Source: Arboricoccus pini (GTDB lineage Bacteria; Pseudomonadota; Alphaproteobacteria; Geminicoccales; Geminicoccaceae). Taken from it: a stretch of DNA of 64,000 nt. The position numbers and the translations under genes are program-made. The notes under the pieces are model-generated. The model ran no database searches and was not told where the DNA came from. It saw nothing but the letters and a program-made list of their open reading frames with translations. The stretch is taken from positions 310,001-374,000 of the forward strand of contig NZ_FYEH01000001.1 in assembly GCF_900187945.1 (NCBI RefSeq), in the 5' to 3' direction. Shown here one piece after another: positions 44,620-54,224 of this stretch (position 1 is its first letter; each line of letters opens with the position of its first letter).

Positions 44620-45654
44620 TCATGCCGCGCTGCCTGGCATGCTGACCGTTCGAAGGCTCGTCGTTAGCGCCCCCAGTATCGAGGCTGTTTCCAGCATCTC
44701 GTGGACGAAGGCGACCGTTTCAGGCTCCAGACGGTAGTCGGTCAAAAGCAGCATGTCGGCGCATGACCCCCGGCAGACAATCTCGATGACGACGCGGCCC
44801 AACATGGCGAACTCGACGACAACCGTCCATGTGGGATCGGGATGGCTCCTACTCTCTACCTCATCGCTAGGGACGAGTTCCTCGTCTTCGCCGGCCAGAA
44901 TCAGTTGGGGGATGGCGGGCGCGACGATATTGATGGCCGGCCTCGCCGTAACTCCCAGGCGATGCACGTCCTCTTGCAAAGTCGAGGCCCCTCCGGCATC
45001 GCGGCGGCCGACCCGCGGACGCCCGCCTCCAGCTTCCTCTGTCTTTGCCTGCATGGCATCGGAAAGCCAAGCCCGCATCCGGCCTCTGGCGTTCCGCCGT
45101 TTGTCCATCTCCCGCGCCGCCGCCACAAATCCGAGGCCTTGTGGATGATGCGCCTGGAGGAGGGTTGCGATCTGCGAGGACGTAGGCATCGCGGCAGGAA
45201 AGGACGATTCAGCTGGTGAGGGATTTTCCGTCCCTATGCTCCCGCCGGTGGCGACGACAAGAATTCGCAAGGCCGCATCATTGTCCTGTGTCGACTTGGG
45301 CGAGTCGGCCAGGCTTTCGCCGAGACCGGCTGTCAGTCCCGCTGCCAGGCGGGCGGCGGCCTGTATCGTTTCTTGGGTAGCCAGATCGCCGACGGGTGGC
45401 GAGGCCACCTGTCCGGCCGTCTCCGGCATCGTCCGCCCGGACTCGATCAACAAGGTGGTAAGCGATGTCGTTGGCATCAGCAGATCACGCTCTGGCAAAG
45501 CTGCGGCTAACGCGTAGGGCGTTTCGGGCGCTTGGGCAATCGGGTGAGCCGGCCAGCCATGACCGGTCGGGCCGGCCTGAGAAGAGACGAGACCGATGGA
45601 TTTGGCCGCCGTGACGGGCTGGACCTCATGGATCGGGCCTATGGAGGAGCTCAA
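44620..45654 (-). CDS. FliK-like flagellar hook-length control protein (tentative)
   Basis: A 344-residue, Ala/Thr/Ser-rich protein. It has a disordered N-terminal part and a compact C-terminal region (TWTVVVEFAMLGRVVIEIV, then a helix ETVAFVHEMLETASILG) that recalls the FliK C-terminal domain. It follows flhA by 14 bases on the same strand, which supports a flagellar role. The start is TTG 45654, backed by GGGAGG 8 bases upstream. The family assignment rests on pattern and context, so it may be wrong. Confidence 0.45.
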   Translation of the reverse strand: MSSSIGPIHEVQPVTAAKSIGLVSSQAGPTGHGWPAHPIAQAPETPYALAAALPERDLLMPTTSLTTLLIESGRTMPETAGQVASPPVGDLATQETIQAAARLAAGLTAGLGESLADSPKSTQDNDAALRILVVATGGSIGTENPSPAESSFPAAMPTSSQIATLLQAHHPQGLGFVAAAREMDKRRNARGRMRAWLSDAMQAKTEEAGGGRPRVGRRDAGGASTLQEDVHRLGVTARPAINIVAPAIPQLILAGEDEELVPSDEVESRSHPDPTWTVVVEFAMLGRVVIEIVCRGSCADMLLLTDYRLEPETVAFVHEMLETASILGALTTSLRTVSMPGSAA

Positions 45655-45668
45655 GGGTGATGCCTCCC

Positions 45669-47750
45669 TCAGATCTGACCCAGGAACTTGATGCGCGCGC
45701 GAAGATGAATCTCGTTTTGCGACAAGACGGTCGTGGCGGGGCGATAGCGCTCGACGATGGCGCGAACGTAAGGGCGAATGCCGGGCGACGTCAGTACAAC
45801 TGGTAATTCGCCGCGCATCGCCAGCTCCTCGAAGCGGGCATTCAGCAACTGGATGAAATTTTGGACCTCCGAGGGCAGCATGGCGAGTTGCCGATCCTCG
45901 CCGCCTGGACCGAGCGCATTATCGAAGGCCTGCTCCCAGGTCGCCGACAAGGTCAGGACGGCGATGAAGCCGTCCGTCCCGGCGGCAGCGCTGCAAAGCT
46001 GGCGGCTGAGACGGGTGCGGACGTGCTCGGTGATGAAGACGCTGCTCTGCGTCCGCGCCAGCGCCTCGCTGATAGCCTCGACGATCGCCTGCAGATCACG
46101 GATCGAGATCCGTTCCGCCAGCAGCTTTTGTAAGATCCGCTGGATGCCGGCCGTGCTGATCCGCGCCGGAGAGATTTCCTGCAGCAATTTCTGATAGGGC
46201 TCGTCCAGCCCCTTGAGAAGCTTTTGCGTCTCGGCCAGCGAGAGGAGTTCGGCGAGATTGTCCTTGATGATCTCGGTGAGATGCGTGGTGACGACCGTGG
46301 CCGGATCGACCACCGTGTAGCCCCGAAACACCGCCTCGTCCCGCAAGGATGGCGATACCCAGTTGGCTGGCAGACCGAAGGTGGGTTCGCGCCCTTCCTC
46401 GCCCGGCAACTCGACGGGTTCGCCGCGTGGGCTCATCACCATGAGTTGGGTCGGGCGCACCTCGCCCCGGCCGACATCCAGTTCCTTGAGCTTGAGGACA
46501 TAGACGTCGGGTGGCAGGTGGATATTGTCCTGGATGCGCACCGAAGGCAGGACGAAGCCCAGGTCGGCGGCGAGCTGGCGGCGCAGCGACTTGATCTGAT
46601 CGGGAAGGCGAGGGCCCTTGCCGTCGCCTAGCAGCCCGAGCAGGCCGTAGCCTAGTTCCAGACGCAAGGGGTCGATCTCAAGGATCTCGGCGATCGGCTG
46701 CTCGCTCGGCGGCACGGCCTGCTCGAGCGTGGCCTCCTCGGCTGGCGTCACCTTCTCGGCCTCATAGCCCCTGTAGGCCAGGTAGCCCGCACCGACGCCG
46801 ATCGCCAGGAAGGGGATGGTCGGCAGGCCGGGAAAGACAGCCAGGAGGCAGGAGGCGGCGCTGGTCATGCCGAGTGCCTTGTAATAGTGGCCGAGCTGGC
46901 CAAAGAGCGCCCGGTCGGCGCGGCCGTTGACGCCGGCCTTCGAGACGAGAAGGCCGGCCGCCGTCGAGATGACCAGAGCCGGGATCTGCGAGACGAGGCC
47001 GTCGCCGATTGTCAGAAGCGTGTAGGTATGGACGGCCTGAGCGACGGAAATGCCCATTTGGCCGACGCCGATGACGATGCCTGCCACGAGATTGATGGCG
47101 GTGATGATCAGGCCTGCCACGGCATCGCCGCGCACGAACTTGGCAGCACCATCCATGGCGCCGAAGAAGGCGCTCTCGCCCTCGAGCTCGGTCCGGCGAC
47201 GGCGAGCCACTTTTTCATCGATCAGGCCGGCGCCTAGATCCGCGTCGATCGCCATCTGCTTGCCGGGCATGGCATCGAGAGAGAAGCGTGCCGCCACTTC
47301 GGCGATGCGGCCCGAGCCCTTGGTGATGACGACAAAATTAACGATTACCAGGATCGCAAACACGATGACGCCGATCACGGCGTTGCCTTGCATCATGAAG
47401 CCGCCAAAGGCCTGGATGACGTGGCCGGCAGCCGACGGTCCCTCGTGTCCGTTACCCAGAATCAGGCGCGTGGAGCCGATATTGAGCGCCAGGCGCAGCA
47501 TTGTCGCGATCAGGAGCACGGTGGGAAAGGCGCTGAAATCCAAGGGCCGCTCGATCAGGAGCGAAGTCAGGAGGATCAAGATCGCCAGCGTGATCGACAA
47601 GGCCAGCATCGCATCGAGCAAAAGCGGCGGCAGTGGCACCACCAGCATCAGGATGATGGAGATGATGCCGATAGCCAGAAGGACGTCCGTCTCGCGGACC
47701 AGCTTTCTGGCACCGTTGCCCAGGCTCTGCAGCGATAAGGCCGAATTCAT
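45669..47750 (-). CDS. flhA: Flagellar biosynthesis protein FlhA
   Basis: A 693-residue export-gate component of the flagellar type III secretion system. The N-terminal half has seven to eight membrane segments (for example LLAIGIISIILMLVVPLPPLLL), and the FHIPEP-like region is VVITKGSGRIAEVAARFSLDAMPGKQMAID. The cytoplasmic C-terminal domain follows. AGGAG stands 11 bases before ATG 47750. No flhB, fliR or other flagellar gene is adjacent, except the FliK-like gene, which is unusual. Confidence 0.96.
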   Translation of the reverse strand: MNSALSLQSLGNGARKLVRETDVLLAIGIISIILMLVVPLPPLLLDAMLALSITLAILILLTSLLIERPLDFSAFPTVLLIATMLRLALNIGSTRLILGNGHEGPSAAGHVIQAFGGFMMQGNAVIGVIVFAILVIVNFVVITKGSGRIAEVAARFSLDAMPGKQMAIDADLGAGLIDEKVARRRRTELEGESAFFGAMDGAAKFVRGDAVAGLIITAINLVAGIVIGVGQMGISVAQAVHTYTLLTIGDGLVSQIPALVISTAAGLLVSKAGVNGRADRALFGQLGHYYKALGMTSAASCLLAVFPGLPTIPFLAIGVGAGYLAYRGYEAEKVTPAEEATLEQAVPPSEQPIAEILEIDPLRLELGYGLLGLLGDGKGPRLPDQIKSLRRQLAADLGFVLPSVRIQDNIHLPPDVYVLKLKELDVGRGEVRPTQLMVMSPRGEPVELPGEEGREPTFGLPANWVSPSLRDEAVFRGYTVVDPATVVTTHLTEIIKDNLAELLSLAETQKLLKGLDEPYQKLLQEISPARISTAGIQRILQKLLAERISIRDLQAIVEAISEALARTQSSVFITEHVRTRLSRQLCSAAAGTDGFIAVLTLSATWEQAFDNALGPGGEDRQLAMLPSEVQNFIQLLNARFEELAMRGELPVVLTSPGIRPYVRAIVERYRPATTVLSQNEIHLRARIKFLGQI

Positions 47751-47966
47751 GGATGCGAAACGCTCCTGGTAGCCGCCTTGGGAGATGCGGCGCTCTTGGT
47801 CTCACGGCTTACCACTTCATACTTAACGAAGGCTTAATGCCGACTGGGGCCCGCACGGCGTCCATGCTCGTCGTTGCGCGGGCTTGCGCATGTGCTAAAG
47901 CGGCGCGCCAAGCTGGCCGCGCTGTGTGCGGCCGGAAGGTTCGTTCTTGCCAGGAGCTTCGCCCCC

Positions 47967-49148
47967 ATGTCCTATCCCGTCATCCGTATCAACGAGGGGC
48001 ATGACCGGCGCCTGCGCAATGGCAGCCCTTGGCTCTATTCAAACGAACTGCAGATCGATAAGGCGGCCAAGGCGCTGCCGCCTGGCAGCGTCGTCCGCCT
48101 CGCCTCGCATGACGGGCGGGCATTGGCTCTGGCGCATTTCAATCCCCATTCCCTGATCGCCGCCCGTATTTTGACCCGTAACACCGACGGGCTGATCGAT
48201 CAGGATTTCCTCCTGCGACGCTGCCGGCGCGCGCTCGAGCTTCGTGAGTTGCTTTATGCGACCCCGCATTATCGCCTCGTGCATGGCGAAGCCGACGGTC
48301 TGCCGGGCCTCGTCATCGACCGCTTCGGCGACACGCTGGTCGTCCAGCTCAACAGTGCCGGCATGGATGGCTTGGCAGCCGAGATCATCGGTGCACTTTC
48401 CGAACTCCTGGGCAGCGTCGACATCCATCTTCGCAAGGATGCCCCGGTCCGGCTCCTCGAGGGGTTGACGCAGGAGGAAGAGCCCGTCGCCGAAATGTCG
48501 GCGGCGCTCTCGACGATCGAAAATGGGCTCTCCTTCGCCATCGACACGGCCGGCGGCCAGAAGACGGGTTGGTATTTCGACCAGCGCGAGAACCGTGCCT
48601 TTGCCGCCAGTCTCGCCAAGGATGCGAGCGTCCTCGATCTCTACAGCTATGCGGGCGGCTTTGGGTTGACCGCGCTGGCAAGCGGTGCTCGCGAACTCGT
48701 TTGTGTCGACCGGTCCGAGGCGGCGTTGGCACTGGCCACGGCCAGTGCTGCGCTGCAGGGTGTCGAGGCGAAGATGCAGGTGCGCGTCAGCGATGCGTTT
48801 GCCGCATTGGACGAACTCGCGGCCGAGAAGCGCCGATTCGGTCTGGTCCTGGCCGATCCACCGCCCTTCGCGCGCAGCCGCAAGGATTTGCCCCAGGCGC
48901 TCAAAGCCTATCGCAAGGTGGCCCGCGGCAGCGCCTTGCTGGTGGCACCTGGCGCCTTTCTCTGCCTTTCCTGCTGCTCGCACAATGTGCCCGAAGAGGA
49001 TTTCGCCCGTGAATGCTATGCCGGCATCCGCTCCGCCGGGCGCTCCGGGACCTTGATCCGGAGCGCTGGCGCCGCCGCTGATCACCCTATCCATCCGGCA
49101 TTGCCGGAGAGTGCTTATCTGAAGTTCCTCGCCTATCGTCTGGATTGA
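47967..49148 (+). CDS. RlmI-type 23S rRNA (cytosine-C5) methyltransferase
   Basis: A 393-residue protein: PUA domain at the N-terminus (HDRRLRNGSPWLYSNEL), then a class I methyltransferase with DLYSYAGGFGLTALASGA, VCVDRS and the catalytic-region ADPPPFARSRKDL. The C-terminal CCSHNV includes the conserved cysteine pair of the family. It is likely to methylate C1962 of 23S rRNA as RlmI does, though paralogues with other targets exist. AGGAG 10 bases before ATG 47967 supports the start over longer frames. Confidence 0.87.
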   Translation: MSYPVIRINEGHDRRLRNGSPWLYSNELQIDKAAKALPPGSVVRLASHDGRALALAHFNPHSLIAARILTRNTDGLIDQDFLLRRCRRALELRELLYATPHYRLVHGEADGLPGLVIDRFGDTLVVQLNSAGMDGLAAEIIGALSELLGSVDIHLRKDAPVRLLEGLTQEEEPVAEMSAALSTIENGLSFAIDTAGGQKTGWYFDQRENRAFAASLAKDASVLDLYSYAGGFGLTALASGARELVCVDRSEAALALATASAALQGVEAKMQVRVSDAFAALDELAAEKRRFGLVLADPPPFARSRKDLPQALKAYRKVARGSALLVAPGAFLCLSCCSHNVPEEDFARECYAGIRSAGRSGTLIRSAGAAADHPIHPALPESAYLKFLAYRLD

Positions 49149-49265
49149 GGTATTGTTGATCGTGCGTAATGATTGTTGTTGAGGGAGTAAATTTCTCCTA
49201 AAAGTAGAATTTCCGCGTCAGGGCATGGTGCCAAGGCGTTGTGGCATGTGAGCTGTGAGCCGTGC

Positions 49266-51014
49266 ATGTCCGAGCACAGCCTTCAAGCGACCCCGCCTCT
49301 GGCCAGGAGCGTCGACGACAGCTTCGCCTTGGCGCTCGGGCGATCGCGGCGTGCCTTTGGCGAACTCGTCCTGGCCTCCGCCGTCATCAACCTCCTGGCG
49401 CTGGCCACACCGCTTTTCATGATGACCGTCTATAACAAGGTCATCGCGCACAGCGCCCTCTCGACCCTCGATGCCCTGGCGGTCGGCATGGGGGTGCTCA
49501 TCCTATTCGAGATGATCCTGCGCGTCGTCCGTGGCCAGGTGGCGGCCCGCATGGGCGCCCGCCTCGACGTCGCGATTGGCGAGGCGCTCTTTCGCCGAGT
49601 CCTGCATCTGCCAGCCGGTGCCGTCGAGCAGCTGAGTGCTAGTGGTCTGGCCGACCGGTTTCGCAGCCTCGATCGGCTGCGCAGCTTCGTTGCGAATCAG
49701 TTGCCGATACTCTTCGTCGATCTGGCCTTCACCTTGGTCTTCCTCCTGGCACTCCTTGTCGTCTCGCCGGCCCTGGCGCTGGTGACCGCCATCTGCATGA
49801 CAGGGTTCGTCGTGCTTACGACGCTCGCACACGGACGCCAGGCGCGCCTGCAACAAACGCTCGCGCGCGAGGCCGGCGCCAAGGCTGCCTGGGTCGACGA
49901 ATCCATGTCGCAATTCTCGAGTGTTCGTTCGCTCGGGCTCGAGGAGATGGTGCGGTTGCGGTTCGAGCGAGGTCTCGTGGCGACCGCCTGGACCGCCTGG
50001 AACGTGGGTTCGCTCGGCAGCCTGACCGCTGGCATTGCCCAGATGCTCCAGGCGGCAGCCGCGGTCGGCATCGTCTATCTGGGGGCCCGGGAGATCATCG
50101 CGGGCTCGCTCACCATAGGTGGACTCGTCGCCGCCACGATCCTCTCGGGCCGCGCGCTGGCGCCGATGCGCCAGGCAGTGGGTGCTTTCGAGCAACTCCG
50201 CGATGCGCGCGATGCTTGGGTTCGGCTCAACGACTTGCCGGCCGCCGAGGCGCCGAGGCAGAGCCTGGCGTGGGCCGGCCGGATCGAAGGCAAGATTGGC
50301 TTTGAAAAGGTCAGTTTCAGCTACGAAGGCGGGCGCGGCCGCGTCCTCGATGCCTTTTCTCTCGAGGTCCGGCCCGGCACCATGTTGGCCATTGTCGGGC
50401 CGCCCGGCTCGGGAAAGAGCACGATCCTGCGCCTTTTGCTGGGTCTGGCCGTGCCCGAGACCGGTAAGATCACCATCGATGATCGCGATCTGGCCCACGC
50501 ACCCATGGCTCAGGTTCGCCAGCAGATCGGTATCGTGCCGCAGGAGATCCACCTCTTCTCCGGCAGCATCGCCGAGAACATCTCGGCTGGTAGCCAAGCC
50601 TGCACGTTGGAGCGCATCATCGCCGCCGCCAAGTTCGTAGGGCTGCAAGAGATCGTCGAGCGCTTGCCGCAGGGCTACGAGACCAAGCTTGGAGAGCGCG
50701 GCAGCGGCCTCTCTCAAGGACAACGCCAACTCATAGCGATCGCGCGAGCTCTCGTGCGCAACCCGCGCATCCTCATCCTCGATGAGGCCTCAAGCGCTCT
50801 GGACGAGCACTCCGAGCGCCATCTGCTCGACAACCTGAGGCGGGCGGGGCGGGGCCGGACGATCTTGATGGTAACGCACCGCCCGGCCGTCCTCCTGGCC
50901 TGCGACGAGGCCATCGTCGTGGAACGTGGACGGTTGTCGTTCAAAGGATCGCCTGCCGAGGTGGCGGCGGTCGTTCGCGCCGACGTGGGCGCACGTGCGG
51001 CGCGGGCCGGCTGA
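49266..51014 (+). CDS. Type I secretion ABC permease/ATPase
   Basis: A 582-residue transporter with six membrane segments (for example LVLASAVINLLALATPLFMMTV) and one ATPase domain: Walker A GPPGSGKSTILRL, Q-loop, signature GSGLSQGQRQLIAIARAL and Walker B ILILDEASSALDEHSE. It lacks the N-terminal peptidase of bacteriocin exporters and groups with PrtD/LapB-like exporters of RTX-type proteins. The partner adaptor follows by 1 base. I start at ATG 49266; a GTG 9 codons earlier is in frame. Confidence 0.94.
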   Translation: MSEHSLQATPPLARSVDDSFALALGRSRRAFGELVLASAVINLLALATPLFMMTVYNKVIAHSALSTLDALAVGMGVLILFEMILRVVRGQVAARMGARLDVAIGEALFRRVLHLPAGAVEQLSASGLADRFRSLDRLRSFVANQLPILFVDLAFTLVFLLALLVVSPALALVTAICMTGFVVLTTLAHGRQARLQQTLAREAGAKAAWVDESMSQFSSVRSLGLEEMVRLRFERGLVATAWTAWNVGSLGSLTAGIAQMLQAAAAVGIVYLGAREIIAGSLTIGGLVAATILSGRALAPMRQAVGAFEQLRDARDAWVRLNDLPAAEAPRQSLAWAGRIEGKIGFEKVSFSYEGGRGRVLDAFSLEVRPGTMLAIVGPPGSGKSTILRLLLGLAVPETGKITIDDRDLAHAPMAQVRQQIGIVPQEIHLFSGSIAENISAGSQACTLERIIAAAKFVGLQEIVERLPQGYETKLGERGSGLSQGQRQLIAIARALVRNPRILILDEASSALDEHSERHLLDNLRRAGRGRTILMVTHRPAVLLACDEAIVVERGRLSFKGSPAEVAAVVRADVGARAARAG

Positions 51015-51015
51015 G

Positions 51016-52338
51016 ATGATATTGCCCGCCGTCGATCGTGCGCCGTTCGCGACCGCCGAGGAGTTCCTGGGTGCCCGCGCCTCGCGATCCTCCGTCGTTC
51101 TCATCGCGACCGTCACGCTGCTCCTGGCCGCGATCGGCGGCTGGTCGGCGATGGCCAGGGTGGAAGAAACGGTACGGGGAACGGGCCGCGTGACACCGAC
51201 GGGCCAGGTCAAGGTCATCAACCATCCGAACGGCGGTCGGATTATCACACTGGACGTCAAGGAAGGTGACAATGTAGCGGCGGATCAGGTGCTGATCCGG
51301 CTGGACGGTGACCAGGTCGCTAGCGAATATGCCGAACTGCTCGGCCGTCTGCAGGTGGCGTCGCTTGAAACGGCTAGGCTCGAGAGCGAGGCGGCTGGTA
51401 CGTCGCTGCATGTCGAGGCCGATCTTGCCGCGGCCCGGCCCGACCTCGTCGCGGCACAGGCAAGCCTCCTGCGCGCACGCACGGATGCTCTGCAGTCCCA
51501 GCGCCTCACGCTCACGAGATCGATCGAGTCGCGCCGGGGCGATCTTGCCAGTGCCGAAGCCGAGCGCGTCCGCGCGAAAGGCAGCCTCGTTCACCTGACG
51601 GATGAGTTAACCGCCGTGCGCGCCCTTTCCGAGCGCGGCCTCTATCCTCGGCTAAGGTTAATCGCGGCCGAGAAGGAAATGGCCGAAGCTCAGGGTAGCG
51701 CGCAGAAGGCCGAGGCTGCTCTGGACGTGGCAAGGGCTACTCTTGGGGCGGAACAGGCGAGGCTGTCCTCGCTCGACAAGCAGTGGCGCCAAGATGTGCT
51801 AACTCAACTCGAATCGAGCCGCAGCGAGCGCGATCGGCTGCGCGAGCAGGTGAACGCCAAGCGCTTGCAAATCAACGACGTTACCATCAAGGCACCGGTG
51901 GCAGGGACCGTGCTCGACCTCTCGGCCACGGCGGTCGGCCAGTCGATCGCGCCAAATCAGCCGATCATGAAGATCGTGCCTCGTGGCGAACCCCTGGAGG
52001 TCGAGGCGCGCATCCACAACGAGGATATAGGTCAGGTTCGTCCGGACCTGCCCGTCACGGTCAAGGTCCGCACCTTCGATTATCTCCGCTACGGCGCTCT
52101 ACAGGGCAAGGTGGAGCGAATTGCAGCGGATGCGACGCGCGAGCCTGAAACGGGGAATTTCAGCTATGTCGTCAGCATTGCCATCGATCGCGACAGCTTG
52201 GGTGTGGGCAAGGAGCAACGCCTGATCAGCCCCGGCATGACCGTCGACGTCGAGGTCAATACTGGTATGCGAACGGTCTTTACCTACCTGACGGACCGGC
52301 TCTGGCATATGCGCGACACCGCCTTCCGCGAAGGCTAA
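51016..52338 (+). CDS. HlyD-family periplasmic adaptor
   Basis: A 440-residue membrane-fusion protein. One N-terminal membrane segment (about residues 25-45, LLLAAIGGWSAM) is followed by a lipoyl half-motif (GGRIITLDVKEGDNV), a long coiled coil with repeated Glu/Arg (residues about 110-290), and a second lipoyl half (IKAPVAGTVLDL). It bridges the ABC exporter at 49266 to an outer-membrane channel of the TolC type. It ends 5 bases from the convergent sensor-kinase gene. No cargo gene with RTX repeats is next to it. Confidence 0.93.
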   Translation: MILPAVDRAPFATAEEFLGARASRSSVVLIATVTLLLAAIGGWSAMARVEETVRGTGRVTPTGQVKVINHPNGGRIITLDVKEGDNVAADQVLIRLDGDQVASEYAELLGRLQVASLETARLESEAAGTSLHVEADLAAARPDLVAAQASLLRARTDALQSQRLTLTRSIESRRGDLASAEAERVRAKGSLVHLTDELTAVRALSERGLYPRLRLIAAEKEMAEAQGSAQKAEAALDVARATLGAEQARLSSLDKQWRQDVLTQLESSRSERDRLREQVNAKRLQINDVTIKAPVAGTVLDLSATAVGQSIAPNQPIMKIVPRGEPLEVEARIHNEDIGQVRPDLPVTVKVRTFDYLRYGALQGKVERIAADATREPETGNFSYVVSIAIDRDSLGVGKEQRLISPGMTVDVEVNTGMRTVFTYLTDRLWHMRDTAFREG

Positions 52339-52343
52339 AGTCG

Positions 52344-53795
52344 CTAGTCCGCCCGGGACCGGTTCAAGACGCGCTCATCCGAGCCTTTCCCCTGGTCGTC
52401 AAACACCGCCTCGCGTGTCGGCAGGATGAGGCGGAACGTTGTGCATCCGGGTTTGCTGCTGACAAGTTCGATCTCGCCGCCATGCGCTCGCATGATCTCG
52501 CGACAGACGACGAGCCCCAAGCCGCGACCGTCTGGGCGGTCATGCGGAACGAAGACATCGAAAAGGCTTGCCCGCTGGGCCTCGGGTATGCCGCGGCCAT
52601 TGTCGCTTACATAGATCAAGGTTGCTCGATCACCCGGGTGGGCGGACACTTCGATCGATCCCGTCTGTTCGGTCGAGGCGTCGCGGGCGTTGCGCGTCAG
52701 GGCCAAAAGTACGCGAAAGAGATCGTTGCGATCGCCAAATGCCTCAAGATCGGGCGCGATTTTGATGGTCCATGCTTCCCGGGGTAGACCCGAGGCTGCC
52801 AGCGTCTCGCGCACCTCATTTACCATCGGCAGGAGCGCGAAGGGCTGCCATTCCGGCGCGCTCCGCCGGCCGCGGGCGAAGGTCGTGGCGTCGGCGCAGA
52901 GTCGAACCGCGCGGTCGAGCGCACCGACCAGGCGTGGGCCGACCTCGCGGGCTATGGGATCCTGGCTGGCTTCCAGTCGATCCGAGAGGAGAACCGCCGC
53001 AGAGAGAATGTTGCGCAGATCGTGGGTAATCTGGGTGACGGCTGCCCCCAGGGCCGCAAGGCGGTGGCGTTGCACAAGCGCCTGGCGGACATCGTCGCGC
53101 ATCATGTTGAACTCCCGCTCGACGATGCCGATCGCGTCTCGCCTTTCGGCCGGGGGCGGGGGATCGCGGCTCGTATCGTCGGGTCGCCTGCGAAAGCGCG
53201 TCATGGCCAGCGCCAGGGCTGTCATCGGCAGCACGAACATGCGCCTGAGCGTCAAGAAGAGCACGATCCCAAGGATGGATGATATGAGAAGCGAGACCAG
53301 AAAGGTCCGTCCCGCATAGGTAAGCAGCGATTGCCGCATCGGATTCTCGTTGATCACGATGTCGACAATGACGTCATCGTCGAGCGGTGAGGTCGAGGTG
53401 ATGCCCACCATGCGGTCGTGGCCGAAGAGGATTGTCGCGGCGGTATCACTGAATTGGCGCAAGAGGCTAGTCTCACGCAGATCGAAAACGCGCGTCGGGC
53501 TAAGGTGTGGTCCGAATTGCGCCCGCATCGTCGGGCCGCTGACGCTCACGCTGACGACGCCCACCTGGTCCAGCATGTGCTTGATCGTTTCGGGCGAGAC
53601 ATTGGTGGCACCGCCATTGACGGCTGCGACGGCTAGCTGGGCGGCGACGACGCGCTGGTCCAGATAGCTCGACCGGTAACTATCGAGGGCGGGAATGAAG
53701 ATGAGCAACTCGCCCAAAAATATCAGGATGATGGCGATCACCATGATCTTTGCGGACAGCCCGCATTCCGGCAGCTGCTTCGTTGCATCGCTCAT
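52344..53795 (-). CDS. Orphan sensor histidine kinase
   Basis: A 483-residue membrane kinase. It has a membrane segment at 20-40, a periplasmic sensor region of about 130 residues, a second segment (TFLVSLLISSILGIVLFLTLR), a HAMP-like linker, the H-box QITHDLRNILSA, N-box TRNARDAS, G1 YVSDNGRGIPEA and G2 GRGLGLVVCREIM. It should autophosphorylate on His and pass the phosphate to a response regulator, but none is adjacent. The start is ATG 53795, with GAGGAG 15 bases upstream; longer frames run into the rpmH promoter. Confidence 0.9.
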   Translation of the reverse strand: MSDATKQLPECGLSAKIMVIAIILIFLGELLIFIPALDSYRSSYLDQRVVAAQLAVAAVNGGATNVSPETIKHMLDQVGVVSVSVSGPTMRAQFGPHLSPTRVFDLRETSLLRQFSDTAATILFGHDRMVGITSTSPLDDDVIVDIVINENPMRQSLLTYAGRTFLVSLLISSILGIVLFLTLRRMFVLPMTALALAMTRFRRRPDDTSRDPPPPAERRDAIGIVEREFNMMRDDVRQALVQRHRLAALGAAVTQITHDLRNILSAAVLLSDRLEASQDPIAREVGPRLVGALDRAVRLCADATTFARGRRSAPEWQPFALLPMVNEVRETLAASGLPREAWTIKIAPDLEAFGDRNDLFRVLLALTRNARDASTEQTGSIEVSAHPGDRATLIYVSDNGRGIPEAQRASLFDVFVPHDRPDGRGLGLVVCREIMRAHGGEIELVSSKPGCTTFRLILPTREAVFDDQGKGSDERVLNRSRAD

Positions 53796-54005
53796 GCGCG
53801 TGCGTTCAAACTCCTCGACGTATCTTGAATGACTTTCAGTCCTTACGGGCTCGCGATAAGGCTGCCCAGCCCTGCCTCGTCCAGAGCTGTTGACCTCCGA
53901 TGCCGTCTCCTCCCAGACCCCACGATGGGAGATGGCCCGGGCCGCTCGGTTGTGGTAGGTGACGTGCCTTGGACCGTTCGAGCCTCGAGGGTCGACGGCC
54001 GCTAA

Positions 54006-54034
54006 TTGACATGACCGAGCACTGCCACTATAGC
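54006..54034 (+). promoter_or_regulatory. Near-consensus sigma70-type promoter for rpmH
   Basis: TTGACA (54006-54011) and TATAGC (54029-54034) are 17 bases apart, an almost perfect match, about 43 bases upstream of the rpmH start. It would drive the rpmH-rnpA-yidD-yidC-engB-argB run. The 281 bases between the divergent sensor kinase and rpmH hold no other feature. Confidence 0.8.
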
Positions 54035-54076
54035 GCTCGCGGTCAAATTCGTCTTCTTTGTTAAGGGTGAATTCCA

Positions 54077-54211
54077 GTGAAGCGTACCTACCAGCCGAGC
54101 CGGCTCGTGCGGAAGCGTCGTCACGGCTTCCGGTCGCGCATGGCAACCGTCGGTGGCCGGAAGGTCGTCGCCACGCGCCGTGCACGCGGCCGTAGCCGTC
54201 TTAGCGCCTGA
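54077..54211 (+). CDS. rpmH: 50S ribosomal protein L34
   Basis: A 44-residue ribosomal protein, too short to appear in most open-frame scans. The sequence is classical: [20 protein letters not shown], then MATVGGRKV and the basic end RGRSRLSA. The start codon is GTG 54077, with AAGGG 9 bases upstream. It lies just before rnpA, the standard gene order. Confidence 0.98.
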   Translation: MKRTYQPSRLVRKRRHGFRSRMATVGGRKVVATRRARGRSRLSA

Positions 54212-54224
54212 TCGTCACGGTGAC

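Noticed and set aside
45669-47750. A virulence-type III secretion gate protein instead of FlhA
   Set aside because: The length and conserved segment fit flagellar FlhA, and no injectisome genes are nearby.
48039-49094. A minus-strand frame of 351 residues
   Set aside because: It lies opposite the RlmI-type methyltransferase and has shadow-type composition with no recognisable motif.
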